A stretch of DNA of 35,732 nucleotides from an uncultured Lachnospiraceae bacterium (GTDB lineage: Bacteria; Bacillota; Clostridia; Lachnospirales; Lachnospiraceae). Position 1 is the first letter of the stretch; every line of letters begins with the position of its first letter. The position numbers and the translations under genes were made by a program. Below are positions 1 through 7,942 of this stretch, piece after piece. Below the pieces are notes generated by a model. The model had not been told where the DNA came from. It worked only from the letters and a program-made list of their open reading frames with translations, and did not search any database. The stretch spans positions 1 through 35,732 of the forward strand of contig CADBPC010000067.1 in the NCBI GenBank assembly GCA_902796425.1. The letters run 5' to 3'.

Positions 1-2531
1 GCATCCAGATCCCACGCAGCATCCTGCTCCCACGCAGCATCCCGCACCGGAATCGCATCCTGCTCCTGCGCCGCGTCAAGAATAAGCTCTGCGCCCTCAA
101 GTCCGGGCGATGTGACGCGCACACAGATCCTGCCGCCTGCGTCGTCCGCGGCTATGATTGCAAGGAGCTTTCCCGAGAACAGTCTTTTCGACGTCCCCTT
201 TACGCTCTCGTAGTCCGTGCTGTCCCCGTTGTCGAGGCCGACAAGGTGCCCCGCGCCGCTCACTTCAACCGACACCCTGCTGCAGGCGTTTTCCACCGGG
301 GCGCCGTCCTCATCCACAGCCGAAATTGTGACAAAGAACAGCTTTGCTCCTGCTGCCTGACTGCCTGCTGCCCGGCTGCCCTCGTCCGCCTTCAGGACAA
401 TCCCTGCCGGATCCTTAAAGGAACGGATGCGCTCGGACGCGATGCAGTTTCCATCGCCGTCGTACCCCTTGGCGAGAAGCTCTCCCGACTCAAAGGCCAC
501 CCTGTAGTCCGCAATCAGATGCTTTCCGCTCCCCACCTTGTGCGTGAGCCTCTGTCTTCCGAGGCTCTTTCCGTTCAGGAAAAGCTCCGCCTCCACTGCG
601 TTGGAGGCGACCCGGATATCGATCATCTGCCCGGGGTTATGGTCCCAGTAAGGGAAAATATGGATCATGGGGTATTCGGCCGGATCCCTCCAGGCAGACT
701 GCCAGACATAATACGCGTCCTTCGGGAAGCCCGCGGTGTCGATCAGGCCGAAGAAGGAATTCCTCGAATGGTAGGGTGTCGGCTCGCCGAAATAGTCGGC
801 GCCGCTCCAGATAAACTGTCCCAGGGACCAGGGAATATCCCTGTCGATTGCAACGCAGTCCTCAAGACTCTGCGCGCCCCAGCTGGTCGGAGAATTGCCG
901 AGCGACGAGCACTGGCCGTCGTCCTCGCTCAGCTTCTTTTCCGAAAGAGGGAAATGATAGATTCCGCGGCTCTGTACGATCGAGGAGGTCTCACTCCCGA
1001 AAATCGCCCAGTCCGGGTGCTCTTCATGGTGCGCCGCATAATATTTTTCGCCGTAGTTATAGCCGACGAGCTTTAAAGAGTCCACGCACTTTCTCGTGTT
1101 TTCCCAGGGGAGCCAGTTGGAGCCGAGCGTTATGGCTGTATCCGACAGGGGATCGAACCTGCGCACGAGTTCGGTGAGGTGCTTCACAAGGTATGTCCCT
1201 CTCTCCGGATCCGCGTGGGTGTCGTAAATCTCATTCCCGATGCTCCAGAAAAGGAGCGAAACATGGTTCCTGTCCCTCTTTACCCACTGCTCCACATCGA
1301 AGGCATGCCACTTCGGGAAAAAGCGGGCATAGTCCCATGGCGTCTTCGGCCTTTCCCACATGTCGAAGGCTTCCGACATGACAAGAAAGCCCATTTCATC
1401 CGCAAGCTCCATAAACGCGGGCGCGGGAAGGGAATGGGCGCAGCGGAGCGCGTTGACCCCCATCTCCTTCAGGGTCTTAAGCTGCCTTTCAAGCGCCTGC
1501 CTGTGGAAGGCGCTTCCCAGCGCCCCCTGGTCATGATGAAGGCACACTCCCTGCAGCTTATAATGCCTCCCGTTAAGGAAAAGCCCCTCGTCCGGGGATA
1601 TTCTTATCTGCTTGAAGCCTGTGCGAATCCGCTCCTTTTCAAGAAGGACTTCCTCCCGGAAAAGGCAGACCTCGAGTGTATAGAGGCGGGGCTCCTCCGG
1701 GCTCCACAGATGCACGTCCGGACAGTCCAGATCTGCAGCAAATACAGCTGCGGCGTCGGCGTCGCCGGCCGCCTCTCCCGCGCCTTTGCCGCTCCCGGCG
1801 GCGCAGTCCTTCCCTTCCGCAAAGCCGCCTGGCTCCCTTCCGGCTTCCTTTTCGGCGATGAGCCGCTCCGCATCGTCATACAGGGCCGCCATAACGGTGC
1901 AGCCGTCCGGACAGACGCACTGCGCCTCGACGTGAAGGCGCCCGGAGGCCACATTCCCTGCAGGGCTTCCCGCCGCAGCTCCCGCCGGAACTCCCGCAGG
2001 AGATTCGGCCGCAGCTCCCGCTGTTTTCCCCTCCGCCTTTGTGACGACGTAGATTCCGTTCTCCGGAATATAGCTCCGGCCGGTAAAGCGGATCCACACA
2101 TCGCGGTTTATCCCGGCGCCCGAGTACCAGCGGCTGTTCGGCGCGCGGTGCCTTGCGCAGACGAGGATCTCGTTGTCCCCACCCGTCAGATAAGGCGTGA
2201 TATCAAGGGTAAATGTCGTATAGCCGCACGGACACTCCCCGGCCTTCTGCCGGTTGACGTAAACCGTGCTGTCCATGTAGATTCCTTCGAACGTAAGAAG
2301 GACGTGCCCGCCCTCATCAAGCAGGGCTTTCGCGCCGGGAACGCTGTCCGTGCGGAAGGTCTTTACATACCAGCCGCTCCCTTCCCGGTAGAGATCCCGC
2401 GAGTCGCCGATCAGCCAGTCGTGGGGTATGGGCACAGGAGAAAAGCGGGGGAGTAAAGCCGCCGCTTCATCTGCCCCCGCATCATATGACATCTCAAGAA
2501 AGCTCCAGTTGTCGTTAAATAAATATCTCAT
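1..2531 (-). CDS. Glycoside hydrolase family 2 enzyme (beta-galactosidase/beta-glucuronidase type), 3' end cut by window edge
   Basis: The reading frame starts at the ATG at 2531 and stays open to the left edge, so the C-terminus is missing. It shows the GH2 order: a sugar-binding jelly-roll domain (motifs IPHDWLIGD and NSRWYSGAGI), an immunoglobulin-like domain, then the catalytic barrel with GVCLHHD. The acid/base is probably Glu434 in FWSIGNEI and the nucleophile Glu514 in IFGSETSS; both are intact. Two Ala/Gly/Glu-rich simple-sequence stretches sit between domains, roughly residues 190-215 and 240-275, and the last visible part is made of DAAWEQDA-like repeats. No signal peptide is seen, so it probably acts in the cytoplasm on imported oligosaccharides. 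Its ATG overlaps the stop of the upstream GH67 frame by one base (TGATG), which suggests coupled translation. The substrate cannot be read from the sequence; the neighbours suggest a xylan- or uronic-acid-containing glycan. Confidence 0.9.
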   Translation of the reverse strand, partial: MRYLFNDNWSFLEMSYDAGADEAAALLPRFSPVPIPHDWLIGDSRDLYREGSGWYVKTFRTDSVPGAKALLDEGGHVLLTFEGIYMDSTVYVNRQKAGECPCGYTTFTLDITPYLTGGDNEILVCARHRAPNSRWYSGAGINRDVWIRFTGRSYIPENGIYVVTKAEGKTAGAAAESPAGVPAGAAAGSPAGNVASGRLHVEAQCVCPDGCTVMAALYDDAERLIAEKEAGREPGGFAEGKDCAAGSGKGAGEAAGDADAAAVFAADLDCPDVHLWSPEEPRLYTLEVCLFREEVLLEKERIRTGFKQIRISPDEGLFLNGRHYKLQGVCLHHDQGALGSAFHRQALERQLKTLKEMGVNALRCAHSLPAPAFMELADEMGFLVMSEAFDMWERPKTPWDYARFFPKWHAFDVEQWVKRDRNHVSLLFWSIGNEIYDTHADPERGTYLVKHLTELVRRFDPLSDTAITLGSNWLPWENTRKCVDSLKLVGYNYGEKYYAAHHEEHPDWAIFGSETSSIVQSRGIYHFPLSEKKLSEDDGQCSSLGNSPTSWGAQSLEDCVAIDRDIPWSLGQFIWSGADYFGEPTPYHSRNSFFGLIDTAGFPKDAYYVWQSAWRDPAEYPMIHIFPYWDHNPGQMIDIRVASNAVEAELFLNGKSLGRQRLTHKVGSGKHLIADYRVAFESGELLAKGYDGDGNCIASERIRSFKDPAGIVLKADEGSRAAGSQAAGAKLFFVTISAVDEDGAPVENACSRVSVEVSGAGHLVGLDNGDSTDYESVKGTSKRLFSGKLLAIIAADDAGGRICVRVTSPGLEGAELILDAAQEQDAIPVRDAAWEQDAAWDLD

Positions 2532-3064
2532 CAGAATATTTCTCTTCCGGCTTCGTCCGGAATTCCGCTTTTCCTGTAAAAATAGCTGTTTACCTGGTCT
2601 CTCCATTCAAAGGCGTTGATTCTCTGCCTTTCGAACCGGTCCTTAACCCGCAAAAAGACCTCTGCGTCCACTTCGCCTTCCATCTCATCCCAGGCCTTCT
2701 GCATGTCCAGCACAGCCTGCGCGCCCTCAAAGTGCGAATCGTAAATATGCTGGATCAGTGTCTTTCCCGAGGGCAGCAGGAAGGTGTAGGGAAGATGGTG
2801 GAAAAACAGCAGCAGCTCCTGCGGGCATTTCCCGGGATCATTATACATGGAAGCATTCGGTTCGTGGTACTGTCTTACGTAGCCGGTTCCCGAATCCGTC
2901 CTGTCGACGCCAAGCCCAAGGTGATCCGCACGGTGATAGGTTCCCCAGCGGGAATACTCGTACCCGTCAACCGAAGGCCCGTAGTGGAAGGCAGGATTTA
3001 CCATCCAGCCAATGCCGAGCGGCGCGGAGTATTTCTCATAGACTGCTCTCGACTCAAGAAGCAT
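2531..3064 (-). CDS. GH67 alpha-glucuronidase, C-terminal part (downstream of an in-frame TAG)
   Basis: This 177-residue frame is the C-terminal domain of a GH67 alpha-glucuronidase. It carries family-typical stretches near its start (YEKYSAPLGIGWMVNP, YGPSVDGYEYSRWG, TYHRADHLGLGVDRT). It is in the same frame as the 520-residue N-terminal part and separated from it only by one TAG codon at 3065-3067; its first ATG directly follows that stop. A possible ribosome binding site (TAAGG) lies nine bases before the ATG, so coupled re-initiation is conceivable. However, the Met also falls inside a helix conserved in the family, so the ATG may be coincidental. The domain has no catalytic carboxylates of its own; in the family it takes part in dimer formation and shapes the active site. 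It ends one base into the GH2 start codon. Confidence 0.85.
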   Translation of the reverse strand: MLLESRAVYEKYSAPLGIGWMVNPAFHYGPSVDGYEYSRWGTYHRADHLGLGVDRTDSGTGYVRQYHEPNASMYNDPGKCPQELLLFFHHLPYTFLLPSGKTLIQHIYDSHFEGAQAVLDMQKAWDEMEGEVDAEVFLRVKDRFERQRINAFEWRDQVNSYFYRKSGIPDEAGREIF

Positions 3065-4627
3065 CTAAAGGAGCCTTACGCTGTTCTTTTTGCCGAGCCG
3101 GAAGGTCAGTCCGATCCATTCCCTTGCGATCTGCTCCGTGCCAAGGCTGTTGTTAAAACACAGCCGCCCGAAGCCGTAGAGGTTTGCCGCCGCAAGGTCG
3201 TCCCCGGTCCAGCAGGCGTCATCGCCCGTGTTGCAGACCGCCGTCATGCCGCACATGCCGCTTTCCCTGTTTCCGAAGGTCCTGCCGCAGACGATATCGG
3301 ACACGGTGTCCTTCCCGTCCTTTGTGCAGTAGGTCTTAAAGGACAGCACCTCCTTGAACATCGGGATGAGATAGCAGAGGTCGATCTGCTGCCCGGTGTA
3401 TTCCTGCGCAATCTGGACCTCCAGCATCTGGTTTGTCCCGGTCATGCCGCCGATCAGGGGCGAGACGGGCTCCCTTATCTGGAAATCCATGGGGCCGTTC
3501 TTTATCTGGAGAATGACATTGTCGTCAAACTTCCCGTCGAGGTCAATGAAATTATCATAGCCTGCCCTTGCCCGGTCGGTCTTTTTATCCCTCCAGTCCT
3601 GGGTGCAGTTATAGACAAAGCAGCGCCAGAGGATGCATCCGCCGTGCGGCTTTACGCATCGCGCCAGCATATTGGCGCCATCCGCCTGCGTCCGTCCGTA
3701 GGTAAAGGGGCCGGGCCTTCCCTCCGAGTCCGCCTTTACAAGGAAGCCTCCGAGATACGGGACGGCCGCGTACAGCCGGTCCGTCGTCTCCTGCCACCAG
3801 GCGGCGACGCTCTCATCCAGAGGATCCGCGCAGGAAAGTCCCCCGATCTCCATGGGCGCCGCAAAATTGATGCTGATAAACAGCTTTATCCCGTAATCGG
3901 CGAAAATCCCGCCGACCCGGGCGAGGTCCTCATAATACCGCTCCGTTACAAGGCAGCTGGCGGCGTCCTTAACGTTGACGTTATTGATAACGACTGCGTT
4001 TATGCCGACACTGGAGACGATTCTCGCATAGTCCCTGATCCTGTCACTTCCGAGGAACTGGCTGTCCCTAAAGAAAAACGACCTACCGGAGTACCCTCTC
4101 TCAATGCTCCCGTCCATGTTGTCCCAGTGGTTTAACATGCGAAGCGGGGCGTCCGGCTCGAAAAGGCCGGCGGCTTCCTCCGGGTCACCGCAGAGCTGTG
4201 CGGAAAACAGGAGGCGGAAAATACCGTATAAAAGTCCGTTCTCATCCGGCGCCTCAAGGAAAATCACCGCGCCGCCCGCAGCGCTGTCCGCAGTGCTGTC
4301 TGCAGCGCCCGCGGGGCTTTCCGTCCTTACACGGTATCCCTGCGGGGCGATGTCCTTCTTCCTTTCGATGACAAGGCATGCGCCACGGGCCGACTGCACG
4401 CAGCTGACATCCGAAGCCGGCGCCGGAAGGATCTCCGGATCCTTCCCAGTCATGGAAAAGACGCCCCGTCTTAATTCCTCCAGGGCGCTTTTTACGATCC
4501 TGTTCTCCGGATCGAACCCGGATACGGAGACTCTAAGGAGTGCATTCCACGCCTTCGGAAGTCCTCCCTCCGGAGCTTTATACTGAAGCCACAGCTGTGT
4601 CCATTTCTTATTTTCGGGATTATTCAT
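3065..4627 (-). CDS. aguA: GH67 alpha-glucuronidase, N-terminal and catalytic part, ending at a premature amber codon
   Basis: GH67 enzymes remove (4-O-methyl-)glucuronic acid from the non-reducing end of short xylo-oligosaccharides (aldouronic acids), usually in the cytoplasm. The 520 residues contain the N-terminal domain and the catalytic barrel: MLNHWDNMDGSIERGY near 164-179, GGFLVKADSEGRPGP near 293-307, RTQADGANMLA, QDWRDKKTDRA, and NGPMDFQIREPVSPL near 378-391. The inverting base pair is probably Asp358 (GYDNF) and Glu386 (REP), 28 residues apart as in characterised members; the acid is Glu280 or Glu302. The frame stops at TAG (3065-3067) and resumes unshifted. The two parts plus one codon give 698 residues, close to the usual full length of about 690. 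Its start overlaps the stop of the upstream esterase gene by 8 bp. It could be a pseudogene, a split enzyme or a sequence error; the family assignment is secure. Confidence 0.9.
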   Translation of the reverse strand: MNNPENKKWTQLWLQYKAPEGGLPKAWNALLRVSVSGFDPENRIVKSALEELRRGVFSMTGKDPEILPAPASDVSCVQSARGACLVIERKKDIAPQGYRVRTESPAGAADSTADSAAGGAVIFLEAPDENGLLYGIFRLLFSAQLCGDPEEAAGLFEPDAPLRMLNHWDNMDGSIERGYSGRSFFFRDSQFLGSDRIRDYARIVSSVGINAVVINNVNVKDAASCLVTERYYEDLARVGGIFADYGIKLFISINFAAPMEIGGLSCADPLDESVAAWWQETTDRLYAAVPYLGGFLVKADSEGRPGPFTYGRTQADGANMLARCVKPHGGCILWRCFVYNCTQDWRDKKTDRARAGYDNFIDLDGKFDDNVILQIKNGPMDFQIREPVSPLIGGMTGTNQMLEVQIAQEYTGQQIDLCYLIPMFKEVLSFKTYCTKDGKDTVSDIVCGRTFGNRESGMCGMTAVCNTGDDACWTGDDLAAANLYGFGRLCFNNSLGTEQIAREWIGLTFRLGKKNSVRLL

Positions 4628-6641
4628 GGTCTTTTTCTTCTCCCCCCTCGACCGGCAAAATGAACGGGCTCATCGGAAGTCCATCGCTGTTAAAAATCAT
4701 ATTTACATGGTTTGTATCTGTAAACAGGTACCGGAGCTGCATAGGCAGGGGGTTCCCTACGCCCTCCCGGGGGCCCTCACTCGTAAACCACAGTCTGATT
4801 ATCCCGTCCTTTTCAAGGAGTTCTTCCTTTTCGGGATACAAAACTGTGCCGTCTTCCGTAAGCGCTTCAAATGCGGGCCGGAGTTCTCCCTCACTCCCGG
4901 GCTTCTCATACATTCCGGCGGCGTGGGTAAGGAAAAGATCAAGCACAAAGCCGTCCGCCCCCTGCCCGGCCTCCCGGCCAGGCTGCGCCTTCACGGGGAC
5001 CGGCCCGGTGTACTCGACGGGCATGCGGAGGTCCTTTGCCAGAACCAGCCGAGCGAGCCTCTCGCCGACAGGCTTTTTGGCAACGGGGTGAAGGTCGTTG
5101 TCCTCACCGGCGTCAAATGTTACGGCCATGCCGGTTCCGGGGATCTCAAGGAGACGCCTCTGCTTTTCGCGGAAGACAGGCCACTGCTCCGGGTCCGTCT
5201 GGTCGATGACAAAATTGGGGAGCTGGACATAATAATACGGAAGGTCCGGATCATTCCAAAGCTTCCTGTAGCCCGCGATCTGGCGCTTCGTGAGATCCAT
5301 GTAGTCCCAGGGCTCGTGCGTGTTCGACTCTCCCTGATACCACAGGACCGCTTCAATTACATAATTATGGCACGGCGCGGTCATCGCGTTATAGAGACCT
5401 GTCGCCTTCCAGTTGACAAAATCTGTCTCCGGCGCGGCCCCGCACGCTGCGCCGATCGTGTATTTCCACTCTCCGTCCAGGAAGACGGCCTTATTTTCCC
5501 CTGCGGCCTCCTCCGGCGTTACAAAGCGGGCGGGGAAAATTGCCATCGGCTTTCCGGGCGTGACCCGCCCGAGTCCCTGCTCCACGGTGAGCCTCACGGT
5601 CAGGATGTTCCTTCCGCTTTTAAGAAGGCTCCCCGGTACGGGATATTTTCTCGGGGGATACTGGTACTCCGTCCTCCCGACAGGGACTCCGTTGACATAG
5701 GCCTCATCCTTATCGACCATTGTGCCCAGCCAGAGCTTCCAGTCCGTGTCTTCGGGGCTTTCGCAGAGTTCTTTCTCTATATAAAAGTCTCTCTGCAGCC
5801 AGATACTCCCGGTAAAGCCCTTCAGCTCCGTATCCCTGAACATCACGGGCAGATGAATGGCTTTGTCCGCCGCCCCGTCCGGAAGGGGAAGGGGCGCAGT
5901 ATGGTACCGGTCCGCCTCGTCCAGCGCGCTCAGCCAGGTCTCCTGGTTCAAAAGGTTTCTCTGAACGACGCTGTCATAGAATTCCTTATCCGCGTAGCGG
6001 TCCGCCTCCGAGAGGAGCTCATCATATCCCTCCAGCATTTCCCGGCTCATCCAGCTCTCGATCCTCGAGCCGCCGAGCGTTGCGTTGATAAGGCCGACCG
6101 GCGTTCCCGTCTCCTTAAACAGCGCCTTCGCAAAAAAGAGCGCTGTCGCGGAAAACTGCGCGATGTCCGGCGCGGCAAGGCTCGTCCACTTCCCGGTCAG
6201 GCTCTCCTCAAGCGGTCCGTCATAAGACACCGCTTCGGTGATCTTAAAGGTCCGGATCAGCGGGTTTTCGATGCTCATCTCCTCAGGGTAGCGGTCCTTT
6301 ACGCGCTCCATCGGGAGCTCCATATTGGACTGCCCGGTGCAGAAGAACACACGCCCCGCAAGAACATCCTTTACCGTGCGGCTGTTTTCTCCGTCCGAAA
6401 ACGTAATCGTGTGACCGGCCCCCGCAGAGGGCGCCGGGATGCGGCAGTCGAACCGTCCGTCCTCCCCGGCCGTGCAGGATATACATTTCTCTCCGTCCAC
6501 AAGGACCGTTACGGCGGCGCCGGGCGCAGCCCACCCCCACAGGTGCGAAGGCCTGTCCATCTGCAGGATCATGCCGTCCGACAGGAGTCTGGGGAGCCTC
6601 AGCTGCGGCCCGTCTGCACTATGCAAATCTAGTTTATTCAT
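4620..6641 (-). CDS. SGNH-type carbohydrate acetylesterase (sialate O-acetylesterase / acetylxylan esterase family)
   Basis: This 673-residue protein removes O-acetyl groups from sugars. The SGNH-fold marks are visible: Ser105 in TGQSNMELPM (block I), an LWYQGESNT block near residue 430, and the Asp516-x-x-His518 pair in DNDLHPV. Between the blocks is an inserted jelly-roll domain (GSIWLQRDFYIE ... YVNGVPVGRTEY), as in sialate O-acetylesterase-like enzymes of polysaccharide utilization loci. There is no signal peptide, so it probably acts inside the cell. The start at 6641 has AAGGAAG seven bases upstream. It is the first gene of the minus-strand operon with GH67 and GH2, which argues for removal of acetyl groups from xylan-derived oligosaccharides rather than from sialic acid; this last point is inference from context. 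Confidence 0.87.
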   Translation of the reverse strand: MNKLDLHSADGPQLRLPRLLSDGMILQMDRPSHLWGWAAPGAAVTVLVDGEKCISCTAGEDGRFDCRIPAPSAGAGHTITFSDGENSRTVKDVLAGRVFFCTGQSNMELPMERVKDRYPEEMSIENPLIRTFKITEAVSYDGPLEESLTGKWTSLAAPDIAQFSATALFFAKALFKETGTPVGLINATLGGSRIESWMSREMLEGYDELLSEADRYADKEFYDSVVQRNLLNQETWLSALDEADRYHTAPLPLPDGAADKAIHLPVMFRDTELKGFTGSIWLQRDFYIEKELCESPEDTDWKLWLGTMVDKDEAYVNGVPVGRTEYQYPPRKYPVPGSLLKSGRNILTVRLTVEQGLGRVTPGKPMAIFPARFVTPEEAAGENKAVFLDGEWKYTIGAACGAAPETDFVNWKATGLYNAMTAPCHNYVIEAVLWYQGESNTHEPWDYMDLTKRQIAGYRKLWNDPDLPYYYVQLPNFVIDQTDPEQWPVFREKQRRLLEIPGTGMAVTFDAGEDNDLHPVAKKPVGERLARLVLAKDLRMPVEYTGPVPVKAQPGREAGQGADGFVLDLFLTHAAGMYEKPGSEGELRPAFEALTEDGTVLYPEKEELLEKDGIIRLWFTSEGPREGVGNPLPMQLRYLFTDTNHVNMIFNSDGLPMSPFILPVEGGEEKDHE

Positions 6642-6931
6642 AGAATTCTTCCTTAATTTTATCTGATTCTTTAATAATACGTTGCTCTCCCTGTTTGGCT
6701 TATCAAATATTGCGTTACATTTTGCAAATATTGCCGAATTTGTATTTAAATATTGCTGTAGGAATCGATCTGGGATAAGATCAGTTTATGCAGAATTCAT
6801 AAATTTCCGAAGTCTGCGCCGGCGGACAGCCGCAACTGTTCGTTATCCCTTAAACGTTATAAAAGCAATTAGTGCTTGCTGTAATTAGTGTCTGAACCAT
6901 TTTTATATGCAGTTTCTTTGAGGAAGTGCTG
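6642..6931. promoter_or_regulatory. Divergent promoter region between esterase-GH67-GH2 operon and ABC importer
   Basis: This AT-rich 290-bp stretch separates two divergent operons and contains no gene. It holds three copies of AAATATTGC (6705-6713, 6726-6734, 6748-6756), two copies of AATTAGTG (6867-6874 and 6883-6890) and the near-palindrome TTAAACGTTATAA at 6850-6862. A possible -10 for the leftward operon is TATTAT at 6674-6679 (minus strand), with no good -35, as expected for an activator-dependent promoter. No experimental support is available from the sequence. Confidence 0.6.
6705..6756 (+). repeat. Three AAATATTGC direct repeats, likely operator array
   Basis: Identical nonamers start at 6705, 6726 and 6748, so they are spaced 21 and 22 bp apart, about two helical turns. 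That places all three on the same face of the DNA. The copy at 6705 lies about 25 bp upstream of the candidate -10 of the leftward esterase-GH67-GH2 operon. The arrangement fits an AraC-type or other tandem-binding activator. The regulator is not encoded next to it. Confidence 0.55.
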
Positions 6932-7885
6932 ATGAAAACGTCTAAAACCACTCCTGCTCCGGCAGTAAGGAAACAGAGCTTCGGTTCCTACATAAAGCGC
7001 TACTGGCAGCTCTATCTGCTGCTGTTTCTGCCGATGCTGTACCTGCTCGTATTTAAGTACATTCCCATGATCTATGTACAGATCGCGTTCAAAAAGTACA
7101 GCATCGTCCAGAGCGTATGGGAAATGCCGCTCGCCAAGAACCACGGCATGCAGTATTTCATCCAGGCCTTCAGCAATCCGGATTTCATAAGGGCGCTGCG
7201 CAACACGATCGTCCTGAACCTTCTGGACCTCGTTGTCGGTTTCCCGATTCCGATTATTTTCGCGCTGATCCTGAATGAGCTTGTTTTCACAAAGTTCAAG
7301 AAGGCCGTCCAGACGATCACCTATATGCCGCACTTCCTTTCCTGGGTCATCATCTACGGTATTGCCCTTCAGCTGTTTGCTCCGAGCACCGGCCTTGTCA
7401 ACATGGTCATCACGAAGCTCGGCGGCGAGGCCGTCCCCTTCCTCAATGATACGGGCCACTGGGTGTGGACTTACATTTTCCTCGGCGTATGGCAGAGCTT
7501 CGGCTGGAATTCCATTGTATACCTTGCCGCAATCGCCGGCATCAATTCCGAGCTTTACGAAGCGGCCTCGGTCGACGGCGCCGGAAGGTTCCAGAAGATG
7601 TGGCACATCACGCTTCCCGGCATCAAGCCGACCATCGTCATCCTTCTGATCATGGCAATCGGCAATATCCTCGGTTCCGGATTTGACCGTCCGTTCGCTC
7701 TGCAGAACAACCTGGTCATGAGCTGGGCGGAAGTTCTCTCGACCTACATTTACAGATACGGTATCAAGGGTCTGCAGTTCTCGCTGACCACGGCCGTAGG
7801 CCTGTTCCAGTCCATCGTCGGCGTTATCTTCCTTCTGGGGGCCAACTACCTTTCCAGAAAGCTCGGAGAGCGCGGTCTCTGGTAA
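6932..7885 (+). CDS. ABC sugar importer, inner-membrane permease of the LplB type
   Basis: The 317-residue protein is an integral membrane permease of the binding-protein-dependent carbohydrate importers (CUT1, LplB/YteP branch). Six hydrophobic segments can be seen, the first being LYLLLFLPMLYLLVF. The cytoplasmic EAA loop that contacts the ATPase is present as LYEAASVDGAGRFQKMWHITLPG. The ATG at 6932 is preferred over the in-frame GTG at 6926 because GAGGAAG lies five bases before it. It is the first gene of the rightward operon, followed by the second permease 57 bp downstream. No ATPase gene is in the window, as is usual for this branch, which commonly shares an MsmX-like ATPase. The divergent GH67/esterase operon suggests aldouronates or acetylated xylo-oligosaccharides as cargo. 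Confidence 0.9.
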   Translation: MKTSKTTPAPAVRKQSFGSYIKRYWQLYLLLFLPMLYLLVFKYIPMIYVQIAFKKYSIVQSVWEMPLAKNHGMQYFIQAFSNPDFIRALRNTIVLNLLDLVVGFPIPIIFALILNELVFTKFKKAVQTITYMPHFLSWVIIYGIALQLFAPSTGLVNMVITKLGGEAVPFLNDTGHWVWTYIFLGVWQSFGWNSIVYLAAIAGINSELYEAASVDGAGRFQKMWHITLPGIKPTIVILLIMAIGNILGSGFDRPFALQNNLVMSWAEVLSTYIYRYGIKGLQFSLTTAVGLFQSIVGVIFLLGANYLSRKLGERGLW

Positions 7886-7942
7886 ACAGCCTGCTCCCTG
7901 CAGCACCTTTAGTTCCTCATTTGTGAAAGAAGGAAATCTGAC

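Noticed and set aside
1-70. Short GCATCC repeats resembling a small CRISPR array
   Set aside because: The units are short and irregular, without unique spacers, and they are in frame within the GH2 coding sequence.
3065-3067. TAG read as pyrrolysine or as a genome-wide reassigned codon
   Set aside because: Other genes here end normally with TAG, no pylT/pylS-like genes are in the window, and GH67 enzymes do not need pyrrolysine.
4626-6632. A 668-codon open frame on the plus strand, antisense to the acetylesterase gene
   Set aside because: It is a shadow of GC-rich codon use in the real gene. It has no recognisable domain and no ribosome binding site. The same holds for long antisense frames at 1179-2456, 2732-4135, 8898-10208 and 22179-23816.
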